Positions 46,361 through 54,998 of a stretch of DNA of 64,000 bases are shown here, piece after piece. Within the stretch, counting starts at the first letter, position 1. Each line of letters begins with the position of its first letter. This stretch comes from an uncultured Clostridia bacterium (lineage in GTDB: Bacteria > Bacillota > Clostridia > Christensenellales > Borkfalkiaceae). Both the position numbers and the translations under genes were made by a program. Location of the stretch: positions 1-64,000 of the forward strand of contig CAKQKE010000009.1 in assembly GCA_934247935.1 (NCBI GenBank). The letters run 5' to 3'. The notes below the pieces were generated by a model. The model was not told the origin of the DNA and ran no database searches. It saw only the letters and a program-made list of their open reading frames with translations.

Positions 46361-47012
46361 TATAAACTATAAGAAGTAAATCTTTTGACTAAAGTCAAAA
46401 TCTTTCAAGTCCTTGCGGACTTACGCAAAAATAAAATATTTTTGCACTTCTATGTATGTAAAAACATCAGTTTTGCTTGAAAATACGCTCGCTGTTTCTC
46501 GCGTGCTTTCAGACAAAACTTCAGATATTATAAACTATAAGAAGTAAATCTTTTGACTAAAGTCAAAATCTTTCAAGTCCTTGCGGACTTATGCAAACCG
46601 CAAGGTAAATTAAAAATTTCCCTTGCAACTCAAATTGTAAAATGCGAAATTGTAAACCCTTGCAAGCAAGTTTCCAATTTGAAAAATTATTTTATTACTT
46701 ATATTATAATTTTCGTTTATAAAATTTATCTTCGTTAAATTTTACGTTTGCTTACGCAAACCGCAAGGAAAATTAGAAATTTCCCTTGCAACTCAAATTG
46801 CAATATGCGAAATCGTAAACCCTTGCAAGCAAGTTTCCAATTTGAAAAATAATTTTATTACTTATATTATAATTTTCGTTTATAAAATTTATCTTCGTTA
46901 AATTTTACGTTTGCTTACGCAAACCGCAAGGAAAATTAAAAATTTCCCTTGCAACTCAAATTGTAAAATGCGAAATTGTAAACCCTTGCAAGCAAGTTTC
47001 CAATTTCTTATA
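46361..47012 (-). repeat. tandem repeat array B (163-bp units plus a 66-bp direct repeat)
   Basis: A 66-bp block occurs at 46361 and 46529 (TATAAACTATAAGAAG..., then AAGTCC-TTGC-GGACTT hairpin). From 46593 a 163-bp unit recurs at 46756 and 46919 (about 2.6 copies). Read on the minus strand it has the same order of blocks as array A: CTTGCTTGCAAGGG, GAAATTTTTAATTT, GTAAAAT...ATAAATTTTA, ACGAAAATTATAATATAA. No gene in 46322-47117. Confidence 0.85.
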
Positions 47013-47117
47013 TTATAAAATAGTGGAGATTCCGCTCGTCTAAAGATAATTTTATTTGCGTTACGGTTTCAAAATATTATAAAAATCCGCAGAGCATATT
47101 TTTAAAAGAGGTAAAAA

Positions 47118-48284
47118 ATGAAAGTTACAAAAGATATTTTATTCATCGGCGTCAACGACCATAAAATCGATTTGTTTGAAGGGCAGTACCCCGTAAAAAA
47201 CGGTATGTCTTACAATTCGTACGTCATTAAAGACGAAAAAATCGCCGTTATGGATACGGTTGACCAAAATTTTACTCAAGAATGGCTGGATAATTTGCAA
47301 AATGCATTAAACGGTCGCGAACCGGATTATCTTATCGTTCAGCACATGGAGCCGGACCACTCGGCAAACGTGGACGTTTTTATGAATCTTTATAAAAAAA
47401 CGGTCATAGTTTCTTCTTCAAAGTCTTTTCAAATGTTGAAAAACTATTTCGGTCACGAATACGAGGACAGAAGAGTAGTTGTCGGCGAGGGGAGCGTTCT
47501 TTCTTTAGGTAAACACAATCTTAAATTTATTGCCGCGCCCATGGTGCATTGGCCGGAAGTTATCGTCACTTACGACGAAACGGAAAAAGTATTGTTTTCG
47601 GCGGACGCGTTCGGCAAGTTCGGCGCACTAGATAATGGCGAAACAAACGAAGATTGGGTTGACGAAGCTCGCCGTTATTATATAGGAATAGTGGGTAAGT
47701 ACGGCGCGCAAGTGCAATCGCTTTTAAAAAAGACGGCGGCTTTGGATATACAAAAAATTTGTCCTTTGCACGGACCGATGCTTGATGAAAACCTTGAATA
47801 TTATTTAAATTTATATCAGATATGGTCTTCTTATGCGCAAGAAAAAGAGGGCGTGGCGATATTCTATACTTCCGTTTACGGGCATACGAAAAAGGCCGTC
47901 GAAAAACTTGTCAAACTTTTAAAAGATAAAAATTGTCCCGAGGTCAAGGTCTACGACCTCGCCCGCACGGATATGTCTCAAGCGGTTGCCGACGCATTCA
48001 GTTACGGCAAAATCGTGCTTGCGACAACCACTTACAATGCGGATATTTTTCCGCATATGAAGGAATTTATCAATCACCTTACCGAGCGCAACTTCCAGAA
48101 TAAAACTGTCGGATTTATTGAAAACGGCACTTGGGTACCCATGGCGGCAAAAATTATGAAAACTATGCTCGAAGGTTGTAAAAATCTTACGTTTACTCAA
48201 AACAACGTAAAAATAGTTTCTGCCGTAAACGGTGAAAACATTGCCGAACTTGAAAGTTTGGCTGCCGAATTGTGCAACGGATAA
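47118..48284 (+). CDS. fprA: FprA-type flavodiiron protein
   Basis: 388 residues. Metallo-beta-lactamase-like domain (1-250) with the diiron ligands in HMEPDHSANV, and a flavodoxin domain (about 255-388) with the FMN loop FYTSVYGHTKKAV. Reduces O2 to water (or NO) in anaerobes. AAAGAGG before the ATG. The superoxide reductase gene follows 175 bp later. Confidence 0.95.
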   Translation: MKVTKDILFIGVNDHKIDLFEGQYPVKNGMSYNSYVIKDEKIAVMDTVDQNFTQEWLDNLQNALNGREPDYLIVQHMEPDHSANVDVFMNLYKKTVIVSSSKSFQMLKNYFGHEYEDRRVVVGEGSVLSLGKHNLKFIAAPMVHWPEVIVTYDETEKVLFSADAFGKFGALDNGETNEDWVDEARRYYIGIVGKYGAQVQSLLKKTAALDIQKICPLHGPMLDENLEYYLNLYQIWSSYAQEKEGVAIFYTSVYGHTKKAVEKLVKLLKDKNCPEVKVYDLARTDMSQAVADAFSYGKIVLATTTYNADIFPHMKEFINHLTERNFQNKTVGFIENGTWVPMAAKIMKTMLEGCKNLTFTQNNVKIVSAVNGENIAELESLAAELCNG

Positions 48285-48325
48285 TTTGCGCGCCATTTGA
48301 TGTTTACGAGAGTATAAAAAGTCAT

Positions 48326-48358
48326 CTTTACGGCATACGTTTGCGGTAAAATTGACAA
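48326..48358. repeat. TACGTA-type dispersed repeat, degenerate copy
   Basis: TCTTTACGGCATACGTTTGCGGTAAAATTGAC, 42 bases after the fprA stop. Confidence 0.5.
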
Positions 48359-48458
48359 TAACGCATAGATTTTTGGCGGCGAAATAAAAACGAGACGCCG
48401 ATAAAATGCGTTTTTAATAAAAAATAAAATAAAACATTAAACACAGGAGGAAATTAAA

Positions 48459-48833
48459 ATGGAAATGAAATTTTACAAATGCGCTCATTGCGGTAAAATC
48501 GTCGCAGTGGTAAAAGAAACGGGAGTCCCCGTATTTTGTTGCGGAGAAGAAATGAAAGAAATCGTGCCCGGCACGGTGGACGCTTCAAAAGAAAAGCACG
48601 TACCCGTATATACCGTCGAAAATAATTTAGTAAAAGTAAAGGTCGGCGAACTTGCTCACCCTATGACCGAAGAGCACCACATCGCGTGGGTTTCGCTTAA
48701 AACCAAAGAGGGGAACCAACGCAAGAGTATTCCCGTTAATAAGCCCGCCGAAGTTTGTTTTGCGATTTGCGACGGCGACGAGGTGGAAGAGGTTTATGCT
48801 TATTGCAACCTTCACGGTTTGTGGAAAGCGTAA
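48459..48833 (+). CDS. dfx: desulfoferrodoxin (superoxide reductase)
   Basis: 124 residues. N-terminal desulforedoxin site KCAHCGK...PVFCCGEEM (Cys 9, 12, 28, 29 type) for centre I and a C-terminal SOR domain with EKHVPVY, HPMTEEHHIAWV and CNLHGLW supplying the His4-Cys site of centre II. Reduces superoxide to peroxide. ACAGGAGG before the ATG. With FprA it forms an oxygen defence pair. Confidence 0.96.
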   Translation: MEMKFYKCAHCGKIVAVVKETGVPVFCCGEEMKEIVPGTVDASKEKHVPVYTVENNLVKVKVGELAHPMTEEHHIAWVSLKTKEGNQRKSIPVNKPAEVCFAICDGDEVEEVYAYCNLHGLWKA

Positions 48834-48869
48834 AATTATTTCAAACTTTTAATAATAAAATTTTGAGAC

Positions 48870-48911
48870 AACACACTTTAAATAGAAAAGTAAAGCGTTG
48901 AGAAGTGTGTT
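48870..48911 (+). terminator. hairpin after dfx
   Basis: AACACACTT and AAGTGTGTT, 9-bp stem with a 24-nt loop, then TTCGCAATTTT. Moderate terminator. Confidence 0.5.
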
Positions 48912-49034
48912 TCGCAATTTTACAAAATTACAGTAAAATTCAAAACAGTTAAAACTTTGCTGTAAAAAGCGTATTGATTAATGGCGTTAAGAATTTTAAA
49001 TAAATAAAGTCAAAATCATATTCTTTTTAAAACA

Positions 49035-49063
49035 TTGACATTTCACTGTTTAAGCGGTATAAT
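49035..49063 (+). promoter_or_regulatory. promoter of the YczE-like gene
   Basis: TTGACA (49035-49040), 17 bases, TATAAT (49058-49063). Near-consensus, 128 bp ahead of the gene, leaving a leader of about 120 nt. Confidence 0.8.
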
Positions 49064-49113
49064 AAACATACAAAATAAGTATGGATTTTTTTTGAGATAT
49101 AAACTTGTTTTTC

Positions 49114-49148
49114 GCCATGCACCTATATCCGGTGTATGGCATTTTTTT
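49114..49148 (+). terminator. leader terminator (attenuator) before the YczE-like gene
   Basis: GCCATGCACC and GGTGTATGGC form a 10-bp stem with loop TATATCC, then ATTTTTTT. It stands between a strong promoter and the coding region, so transcription into the gene must read through it; an attenuator or riboswitch-like control is likely. I do not recognise a known aptamer. Confidence 0.7.
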
Positions 49149-49190
49149 ATTGCTTTAACGGTAAATTATAAGGAAAAAGTATTAAAAATT

Positions 49191-49913
49191 ATGAAAAAAA
49201 TTAAAATGTCGAGTGAAATTACTTATCTTTTCGCAATCGTTTTGCTGTCGCTTGCGGTTGCAATGCTTACCGCCGCCGATTTTGGGATTTCGATGATAGT
49301 CGCGCCGGCATATTTGTTAAGTTTAAAAATGCAATCTTTAAGTTTCGGTCAAGCCGAATACATAATTCAAGCGGGCGTGTTTATTGTGCTTTGCTTCGTT
49401 TTAAGAAAATTTAAGTTTGTTTACTTGTTTTCTTTCGGAACTTGTCTCATTTATGGATTTGTACTTGATTTATGGAGAAAAATCCCGTTTTTCAATCCTT
49501 ATATAACGCCGCCGGGGAGCATGGATTTATGGCTGAGAATAACTATGTTTGTCGTGGGGGTTGTTTTGACTTCGTTTTCGGTGGCGTTGTTTTTCAAAAC
49601 TTATCTATATCCGCAAGTGTATGATTTTTTTGTAAAAGCGGTTTCGTCGAGATACAATATAAAATTGCCCGTGCTTAAAACTGTAGTAGATTTATCATGT
49701 CTTACCGCAAGTTTTATTATGACGCTTGCGTTTTTCGGAAATATCACTGGCATAGGTTGGGGGACTTTAGTTATGGCTGTTTTAAACGGAACGATAATAG
49801 GTTTATTTTCAAAAATGCTCGACAAAATTTTCAACTTTCAACCGACTTTTAACAGATTTGCCGCGTTGTTTGTATTGCAATCGATAAATAAAAAGACGGA
49901 ATTTAAAGAATAA
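49191..49913 (+). CDS. YczE/DUF6198-like integral membrane protein
   Basis: 240 residues with five to six hydrophobic helices (about 11-33, 56-76, 80-98, 118-140, 170-190, 200-220). The sequence LAVAMLTAADFGISMIVAPAYLLS and late GIGWGTLVMAVLNGTIIG resemble the YczE/YitT group of membrane proteins of unknown role. ATG 49191 is chosen for its basic start; the ribosome site AAGGAAAA is rather far. The region 48912-49034 holds nothing else. Confidence 0.75.
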   Translation: MKKIKMSSEITYLFAIVLLSLAVAMLTAADFGISMIVAPAYLLSLKMQSLSFGQAEYIIQAGVFIVLCFVLRKFKFVYLFSFGTCLIYGFVLDLWRKIPFFNPYITPPGSMDLWLRITMFVVGVVLTSFSVALFFKTYLYPQVYDFFVKAVSSRYNIKLPVLKTVVDLSCLTASFIMTLAFFGNITGIGWGTLVMAVLNGTIIGLFSKMLDKIFNFQPTFNRFAALFVLQSINKKTEFKE

Positions 49914-50124
49914 AATGCCGAAACATATGACAAAATTATACAAAAATTAATTATTTTGACCGCATAAACGTTTTACCCAAAGCCATAAAGTCGCAACCAA
50001 AAGCAAAAAGATGACCCCCTCTGAAAGTTAAACATAAATAATTCATAACACGCAAAAGCACTTAAAATCAAGAAAAACAGTTTGACTTGAGGTATACTGT
50101 ACTCACAGAAAAGGGAGCAAAAAA

Positions 50125-51006
50125 ATGAATTGGATACAAGGAATACAACGCGCGATAGATTACGTTGAAGACAACGTTACCGAAGAAATCGACTTTGAAG
50201 AAGTGGCAAAGCAAGCATATTCTTCTTCGTTCCATTTTCAAAGAATATTCGGTATTTTGTGCGGTATGTCGCTCGGCGACTATATTCGTATGAGAAGGCT
50301 TTCTCTCGCCGGCGAAGAACTTTCTAAAGGAAACGTAAAAATTATCGACGTTGCGCTTAAGTACGGGTACGACACGCCCGAAAGTTTTTCTCGTGCGTTC
50401 ACCCGCTTTCACGGTATTTCGCCCAGCGAAGCAAAGCGCGGCGGAAACGTAAAAATATTTACTCCCGTATCTGTAAAACTAATTTTAACAGGAGGCAGTA
50501 AAATGGATTACAGAATTGAAAAAAGAGGAGAATTTAAGGTCGTTTGCAAAAGAAAAAGGGTGGGTAAACCGCAATCGGCATTCGCCACGCCCGACATTAC
50601 GGAAATGTGGAAAGAGTTTACCGCGGATGGAACGGTCGGCAGACTTATTTCGTGTTTGCCCCAAAACCCCGAAATGAAAGGTTTGTTGGGCATTTGTTTT
50701 TCGTCGGAACTCAACGCAAAACAATTTCCTTACGGAATAGGTGTAGAATACGACGGAAGAAAAATCGACGACGATTTAGAAGTAGTCACGATTAAGCCCG
50801 CCACTTATGCGGTATTTAAATGCAAGGGTAAAATGCCAGATGCTTTCGTGCAAACTTATCACAGAATAGTGACAGAGTTTTTCCCGCAAAGTTCGCAATA
50901 CGAATACGCCGAAAACGTCGAGTTTGAGGTTTATCCGTCGGCAGATACTTCAAACCCCGATTACGAGTGCGAAGTGTGGATTGCGGTAAAAGAAAAAACC
51001 GAATAA
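50125..51006 (+). CDS. AraC family regulator with GyrI-like effector domain
   Basis: 293 residues. N-terminal double helix-turn-helix (about 5-105: FEEVAKQAYSSSFHFQRIFGILCGMSLGDYIRMRRLSLA, VALKYGYDTPESFSRAFTRFHGISPSEAK) and a C-terminal GyrI-like ligand domain (about 127-293), ending NPDYECEVWIAVKEKTE. This Rob/SoxS-GyrI layout senses drugs or small molecules. GGGAG before the ATG. A copy of its last 24 codons recurs at 52.8 kb. Confidence 0.93.
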   Translation: MNWIQGIQRAIDYVEDNVTEEIDFEEVAKQAYSSSFHFQRIFGILCGMSLGDYIRMRRLSLAGEELSKGNVKIIDVALKYGYDTPESFSRAFTRFHGISPSEAKRGGNVKIFTPVSVKLILTGGSKMDYRIEKRGEFKVVCKRKRVGKPQSAFATPDITEMWKEFTADGTVGRLISCLPQNPEMKGLLGICFSSELNAKQFPYGIGVEYDGRKIDDDLEVVTIKPATYAVFKCKGKMPDAFVQTYHRIVTEFFPQSSQYEYAENVEFEVYPSADTSNPDYECEVWIAVKEKTE

Positions 51007-51207
51007 GCAATGTATGTGCAGTCGGTTTTCTTGGTTTAAAATATAAGAATTGTAAACTTGTTTGCAAGGGTTTATGATTATTATTTGCGTGAAAAATCTT
51101 GCATAAGCAAAGAGAAAAACGCAAAATCTGACAAAAAATTAAACTTGTAGACTAATCGATTGTAGAATTTTGCATCAAAACAAAAATAAAATATCTAAAT
51201 AAAACGA

Positions 51208-51247
51208 AAGTGCTTGCCTTTATCAAGTGATAGACAAGCACTTTTTT
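51208..51247 (+). terminator. intrinsic terminator
   Basis: AAGTGCTTG and CAAGCACTT with an 18-nt loop, then TTTT. It ends the AraC gene's transcript, about 200 bp after the stop. Region 51007-51207 has no gene. Confidence 0.8.
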
Positions 51248-51334
51248 GATGTTAAATTTCTGTGCTGAATGCAAAAAATCGCCCGCTTGGCGAGTGATTT
51301 ATCTGTTGATATTTTCTTAAAAATTCGTTGCCGA

Positions 51335-51544
51335 TTATTTAACGCACAATATTTCTGACGGGTCAACGTCCAATAATACGCATAAATTTGCCAAGGTGTC
51401 CAGCGATGGCAATTTGTCTCCTTTGACGTAATGAGAAATCGATTGTTGAGACACCCCCAACTTTTTCCCGATTTCGGTTTGCGTCATGCCGCTTTGTTTA
51501 ATCGCTTCCGCTATTTGTTGCTGAATTTGACTTAAAGTAATCAT
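51335..51544 (-). CDS. XRE-type helix-turn-helix regulator
   Basis: 69 residues, all taken up by a Cro/C1-type HTH: IAEAIKQSGMTQTEIGKKLGVSQQSISHYVKGDKLPSLDTLANLCVLLDVDPSEIL. Divergent from a zinc-ribbon membrane protein and a HExxH protein; the intergenic region carries a palindrome in the promoter. Likely repressor of that cassette. Confidence 0.92.
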   Translation of the reverse strand: MITLSQIQQQIAEAIKQSGMTQTEIGKKLGVSQQSISHYVKGDKLPSLDTLANLCVLLDVDPSEILCVK

Positions 51545-51564
51545 ATGTAATATATTACAACTAA

Positions 51565-51608
51565 TAGGCGTAAATTGCTTGACATACGCCTATCAGGCGT
51601 GATAGAAT
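51565..51608 (+). promoter_or_regulatory. promoter with XRE operator
   Basis: TTGACA (51579-51584), 18 bases, TAGAAT (51603-51608). Spacer palindrome ACGCCTATCAGGCGT (51586-51600). A further half-site TAGGCGT (51566-51572) lies just upstream. It drives the gene at 51653. Confidence 0.7.
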
Positions 51609-51652
51609 AAGGCTGTCATGACGAAATAAATAAAATTTAAGGAGATTATAAT

Positions 51653-52078
51653 ATGACACCTAAGAAAAAATGTTTAAGAACTGCGTTTATTTTAATCGCT
51701 GTTGCAGTGGTATTTGTCATTGTGGCGGTGTGCGCGTTTGCAATCTTTAATAGTGCTGTGATTGGCGTTATAGCCATTCTTTTTATTGCCTTTCCCTGTT
51801 TTATTATGGGCTTTTCGTACCTAAAAGACGCAAGTTGCTTGTATTGTCCCAAATGCGGCGAAAAATATAATTACGATAACGTCAGGTGGGAAGTTAATAA
51901 TACGATCGAAAAAGAAAAAAGCGTCGTAGCCGAAGTTGATTTTGAAGTCCGTTGTTCGCATTGCGGGGCAGAGCGTCAATATACAAGAAATTATACGGTT
52001 TCTTATATAGACAGTAATGGTAAATTGCATAATAATAACTTGCAAAATATTATTCGTAAACAATTTAAGTGTAAATGA
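51653..52078 (+). CDS. membrane protein with zinc ribbon
   Basis: 141 residues, start after AAGGAGA. Two membrane helices (about 10-32, 36-58), then two CxxC pairs, CPKCGEKY and CSHCGAER, forming a zinc ribbon in the cytoplasm or outside. The stop overlaps the next gene (ATGATG). No known family. Probably a partner of the HExxH protein. Confidence 0.8.
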   Translation: MTPKKKCLRTAFILIAVAVVFVIVAVCAFAIFNSAVIGVIAILFIAFPCFIMGFSYLKDASCLYCPKCGEKYNYDNVRWEVNNTIEKEKSVVAEVDFEVRCSHCGAERQYTRNYTVSYIDSNGKLHNNNLQNIIRKQFKCK

Positions 52079-52686
52079 TGTTAGGGGATTTTCAGTGGCA
52101 ATCGGACCTTATAGCCTTGTGCAAATATGTTAGGGGTAAAATTTGGTTTAATTATTCTTCGAGTGCACCGCATGGCGTTGTCGATATTGTAGAAAAATAT
52201 AGCGATTACGGCAAATATTCAAATTTTAAGAAAAGGAGCATTATAAAAGAAATTATAAAATCGGTTTGCGAATATTTAAAACTTAACTATAACTACATCA
52301 ATTTAAAACTCAAGCAATATACCGCTCGGTTTAATGGGTGTTTTGGTACGTTTCGGGCAAATTCGGAAGTAGGGGCTGATATTTTAATAACCTATTCTTC
52401 ACAATTTTCAATTTATAGGCAAACTGCCATTATCGTACATGAACTGACTCATTATTTCGCTTATGTCAACGATATAAATTTTGAAATCGAAGAGGAAATA
52501 TGTACTGATATTTTGAGTATCTTTTTAGGGTTTTATTCGATAATGCACCAGGGATGCGCGGTTGAAACTTATGTCGGAGATGAAATGTTTGGCGAAAAAA
52601 GAGAAATGGCTGCGGGGTATTTATGCGGTCTCGAATTGGAATATTGTAAAATGATGATATCTGCAATGCAATATGTAAAAATGTAA
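52075..52686 (+). CDS. HExxH zinc metallopeptidase-like protein
   Basis: 203 residues. The helix TAIIVHELTHYFAYVND (about 122-138) contains HExxH, followed by FEIEEEICTDILSIFLG where an Asp or Glu could be the third ligand, as in ImmA/IrrE-type peptidases. With a divergent XRE gene this resembles an ImmR/ImmA-like regulatory pair, but the peptidase is in the target operon rather than beside the repressor. Cleavage of the XRE protein is a guess. Confidence 0.78.
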   Translation: MMLGDFQWQSDLIALCKYVRGKIWFNYSSSAPHGVVDIVEKYSDYGKYSNFKKRSIIKEIIKSVCEYLKLNYNYINLKLKQYTARFNGCFGTFRANSEVGADILITYSSQFSIYRQTAIIVHELTHYFAYVNDINFEIEEEICTDILSIFLGFYSIMHQGCAVETYVGDEMFGEKREMAAGYLCGLELEYCKMMISAMQYVKM

Positions 52687-52772
52687 AAATTTTTAAACTA
52701 AAAGTAAAAAATTTCAATAGCATAAAAGTCTTTTGATTACATTTTATGCAACTTTTTTATCATTTTAAGGAG

Positions 52773-52847
52773 TATGCGTCGGCGGATACTTTAAACCCCG
52801 ATTACGAGTGCGAAATTTGGATATCGGTAAAAGAAAAAGCCGAATAA
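52773..52847 (+). pseudogene. fragment: duplicated 3' end of the AraC/GyrI gene
   Basis: Translates to YASADTLNPDYECEIWISVK and EKAE then stop, matching the last 24 codons of the gene at 50125 (YPSADTSNPDYECEVWIAVK, EKTE) with about 88% DNA identity. No start or upstream domain. A remnant of a second copy. Confidence 0.8.
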
Positions 52848-52926
52848 ACGAGGGGAAAATTGAAATAAGTCGTCAAAACGATTAAAAATATACCAAAAAT
52901 ATATTAAAACATAACGAAACATGTCA

Positions 52927-52960
52927 AAAACACCGATTTTATATCGGTGTTTTTGTTTTT
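52927..52960 (+). terminator. terminator
   Basis: AAAACACCGAT and ATCGGTGTTTT, an 11-bp stem, then TGTTTTT. It lies 80 bp after the gene fragment, probably the original end of the lost copy. Confidence 0.75.
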
Positions 52961-52974
52961 TAACAGCATAAACG

Positions 52975-53275
52975 TATGACAAAACCGCTCGGTAAAGTAA
53001 AAACGATAAAACGGAGACGGTAAATTTGAAACGACGAAGTAAAAACAATAAAACAAATAAAACCGCATGGCAAAGTAAAAAAACGGCAAACTTAAAATCA
53101 TAATCACGGAGACGGCAAAGCCGAAACGATAAAGTTAAAACAATAAAACTGAAACGGCAACAAAACCAAAACGTTATAACCAAAACGGTAAAGTTAAATT
53201 CTAAAGACAAAATCATAAAACCAAAACAGCCAAGCCGAAAAAACAAAAGCGAAATCGTAAACTTTCCACCGTTTT
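52975..53275. repeat. low-complexity, degenerate short repeats
   Basis: Many loose copies of AAAACGGCAAA/GGTAAAGTTAAA-like words in an A-rich stretch with no gene. An open frame on the minus strand is rich in Phe and Leu only because of this composition. Confidence 0.55.
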
Positions 53276-53402
53276 TCAAACGTTAAAATTTTTATTAAAA
53301 TATACCGGAATTGTTTGATTGGTTACTAAAAATTCAACGAGTATTGACAAGATAAATATTTAATGATAAAATCAATTATAGAGTAAAAAAGGAAGTAAAA
53401 AT

Positions 53403-54602
53403 ATGATTGAAGAAACTTTAAACACGGCGGTAAAAGAAGAGTGCGACGTGCTTGTTTGCGGCGGCGGAATTGCGGGCGTTGCGGCTGCGCTTTCGGCAGC
53501 AAGGCTCAATAAAAAAGTTATTCTTTGCGAAAAAGAATATATTTTGGGAGGACTCGCTACGGCTGGACTCGTGGCGGTGTATCTCCCCATTTGCGACGGA
53601 ACGGGCAGACAAGTCAGTTTCGGTCTTGCGGAAGAATTGTTGAAATTGTCCGTTTCGCGCAAGGTTTATCAAGGGGCGGGCTATGACGATTGGATAAAAA
53701 ATCCCGACTCTGTCAAAAACGAAAAAACCGCGAGATACGAGGTGGTGTTCAACCCCAACTTGTTTGCAATCGATATGGAGCAACTGCTTTTAAAAAGCGG
53801 CGTAAAAATCTTGTACGGAACGGTTGCCGTCAACGCTTACAAAAAGGACGGTTTTGTAAATTACGTGGTGTTTGAAAACAAGTCCGGCAGATTTGCCATT
53901 GCGCCCAAGGGCGTAATTGACGCGACGGGCGATTGCGATATCGCAAAGTTTTCGTCACTTCCGTGTCAACTTAACGAGGACAAAAATCCGCTTGCAAGTT
54001 GGTATTATAACTTTACAAACGGCAAGGTAAATTTAAGCACGTTGGGCGTGTGCGACAACAGCGACGAAAAGCAGCAAAACGGAGTGAAAGTACAGTCGCT
54101 TTCTATCAGAAGGTTTTCGGGAATAGACGGCGAAGAGTTGTCCGAAATGACCCAACTTTCGCATAAATCGCTTTTAAACGACTATATAAAACGTTGCGAA
54201 ACCGACCCCGATTACGACGTGACTACTATTGCCACGATACCGCAAATTCGCATGACGAGGAGACTTTTGGGACAATACGTATTGCGTGAAAGTGACAATC
54301 ACAAGGAATTCAGCGATTCTTTGGGACTTATTTCCGATTGGAGAAAAAGAGGCCCCGTGTTTGAAATTCCACTCGGCTCGCTGTATAATGAGCAAATTAA
54401 GAATTTTGCCGCGGCGGGCAGATGCATGTCGGCGGCGGGCGCAATGTGGGACATTGCAAGGGTAATACCTTGTTGCGCGGTTACGGGTCAGGCGGCGGGC
54501 ACGGCTTTGGCGGTTTGCCCGGACTTGACTAAAATCGACATTGCCAAACTTCAACAAACGCTTAAACAAAACGGAGTGGTTTTGCACGAGAAAGATTTGT
54601 AA
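53403..54602 (+). CDS. FAD-dependent oxidoreductase (FAD_oxidored family)
   Basis: 399 residues. Rossmann FAD motif CDVLVCGGGIAGVAAALSAARLNKKVILCEKE (about 14-45), GGLATAGLV and the late FAAAGRCMSAAGAMWDIARVIPCCAVTGQAAG (about 335-370), which closes the FAD site in this family. It oxidises or reduces a small organic substrate; which one is not clear. A weak AAGGAAG precedes the ATG. No partner gene nearby. Confidence 0.9.
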   Translation: MIEETLNTAVKEECDVLVCGGGIAGVAAALSAARLNKKVILCEKEYILGGLATAGLVAVYLPICDGTGRQVSFGLAEELLKLSVSRKVYQGAGYDDWIKNPDSVKNEKTARYEVVFNPNLFAIDMEQLLLKSGVKILYGTVAVNAYKKDGFVNYVVFENKSGRFAIAPKGVIDATGDCDIAKFSSLPCQLNEDKNPLASWYYNFTNGKVNLSTLGVCDNSDEKQQNGVKVQSLSIRRFSGIDGEELSEMTQLSHKSLLNDYIKRCETDPDYDVTTIATIPQIRMTRRLLGQYVLRESDNHKEFSDSLGLISDWRKRGPVFEIPLGSLYNEQIKNFAAAGRCMSAAGAMWDIARVIPCCAVTGQAAGTALAVCPDLTKIDIAKLQQTLKQNGVVLHEKDL

Positions 54603-54836
54603 AAGTAAATGTTGCTTTAATACGTTTGCGCAAACATAAAATTTCAACTGACTAAAATTTGCTTGCTGAATTCTATTTGCAATTTTTCACGCAAAACGAA
54701 AGATTTAAACAAGCAAAAACGTACTTATAAAACAGAATTGCCGCGAAAACATTAAAAAGATCGTAATAATTTGTAATTTATATGTAAAAGTGCACGAACT
54801 TTATGTGCGATATAGACATAGTTGTACATATAGGTA

Positions 54837-54865
54837 TTGAAATATCTCATATACTATGTTATAAT
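54837..54865 (+). promoter_or_regulatory. promoter of the nucleoside kinase gene
   Basis: TTGAAA, 17 bases, TATAAT. It leaves a leader of about 125 nt. The rest of 54603-54836 has no feature. Confidence 0.7.
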
Positions 54866-54998
54866 ATATTTTGCGGCATGGGCGGCTTTAAAAATCTCAC
54901 AAAACGGCAAATATAATTGCGACGAAATTATAAGAGATACAAGCGTCGACCGCAAAAAACTCAATACCGAATGCCATCAGGCGATATAAAGGGGAAAT

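Noticed and set aside
52791..53279. Minus-strand frame of 162 codons
   Set aside because: Low-complexity composition (Phe, Leu, Arg), no ribosome site, lies over degenerate repeats and over the gene fragment.
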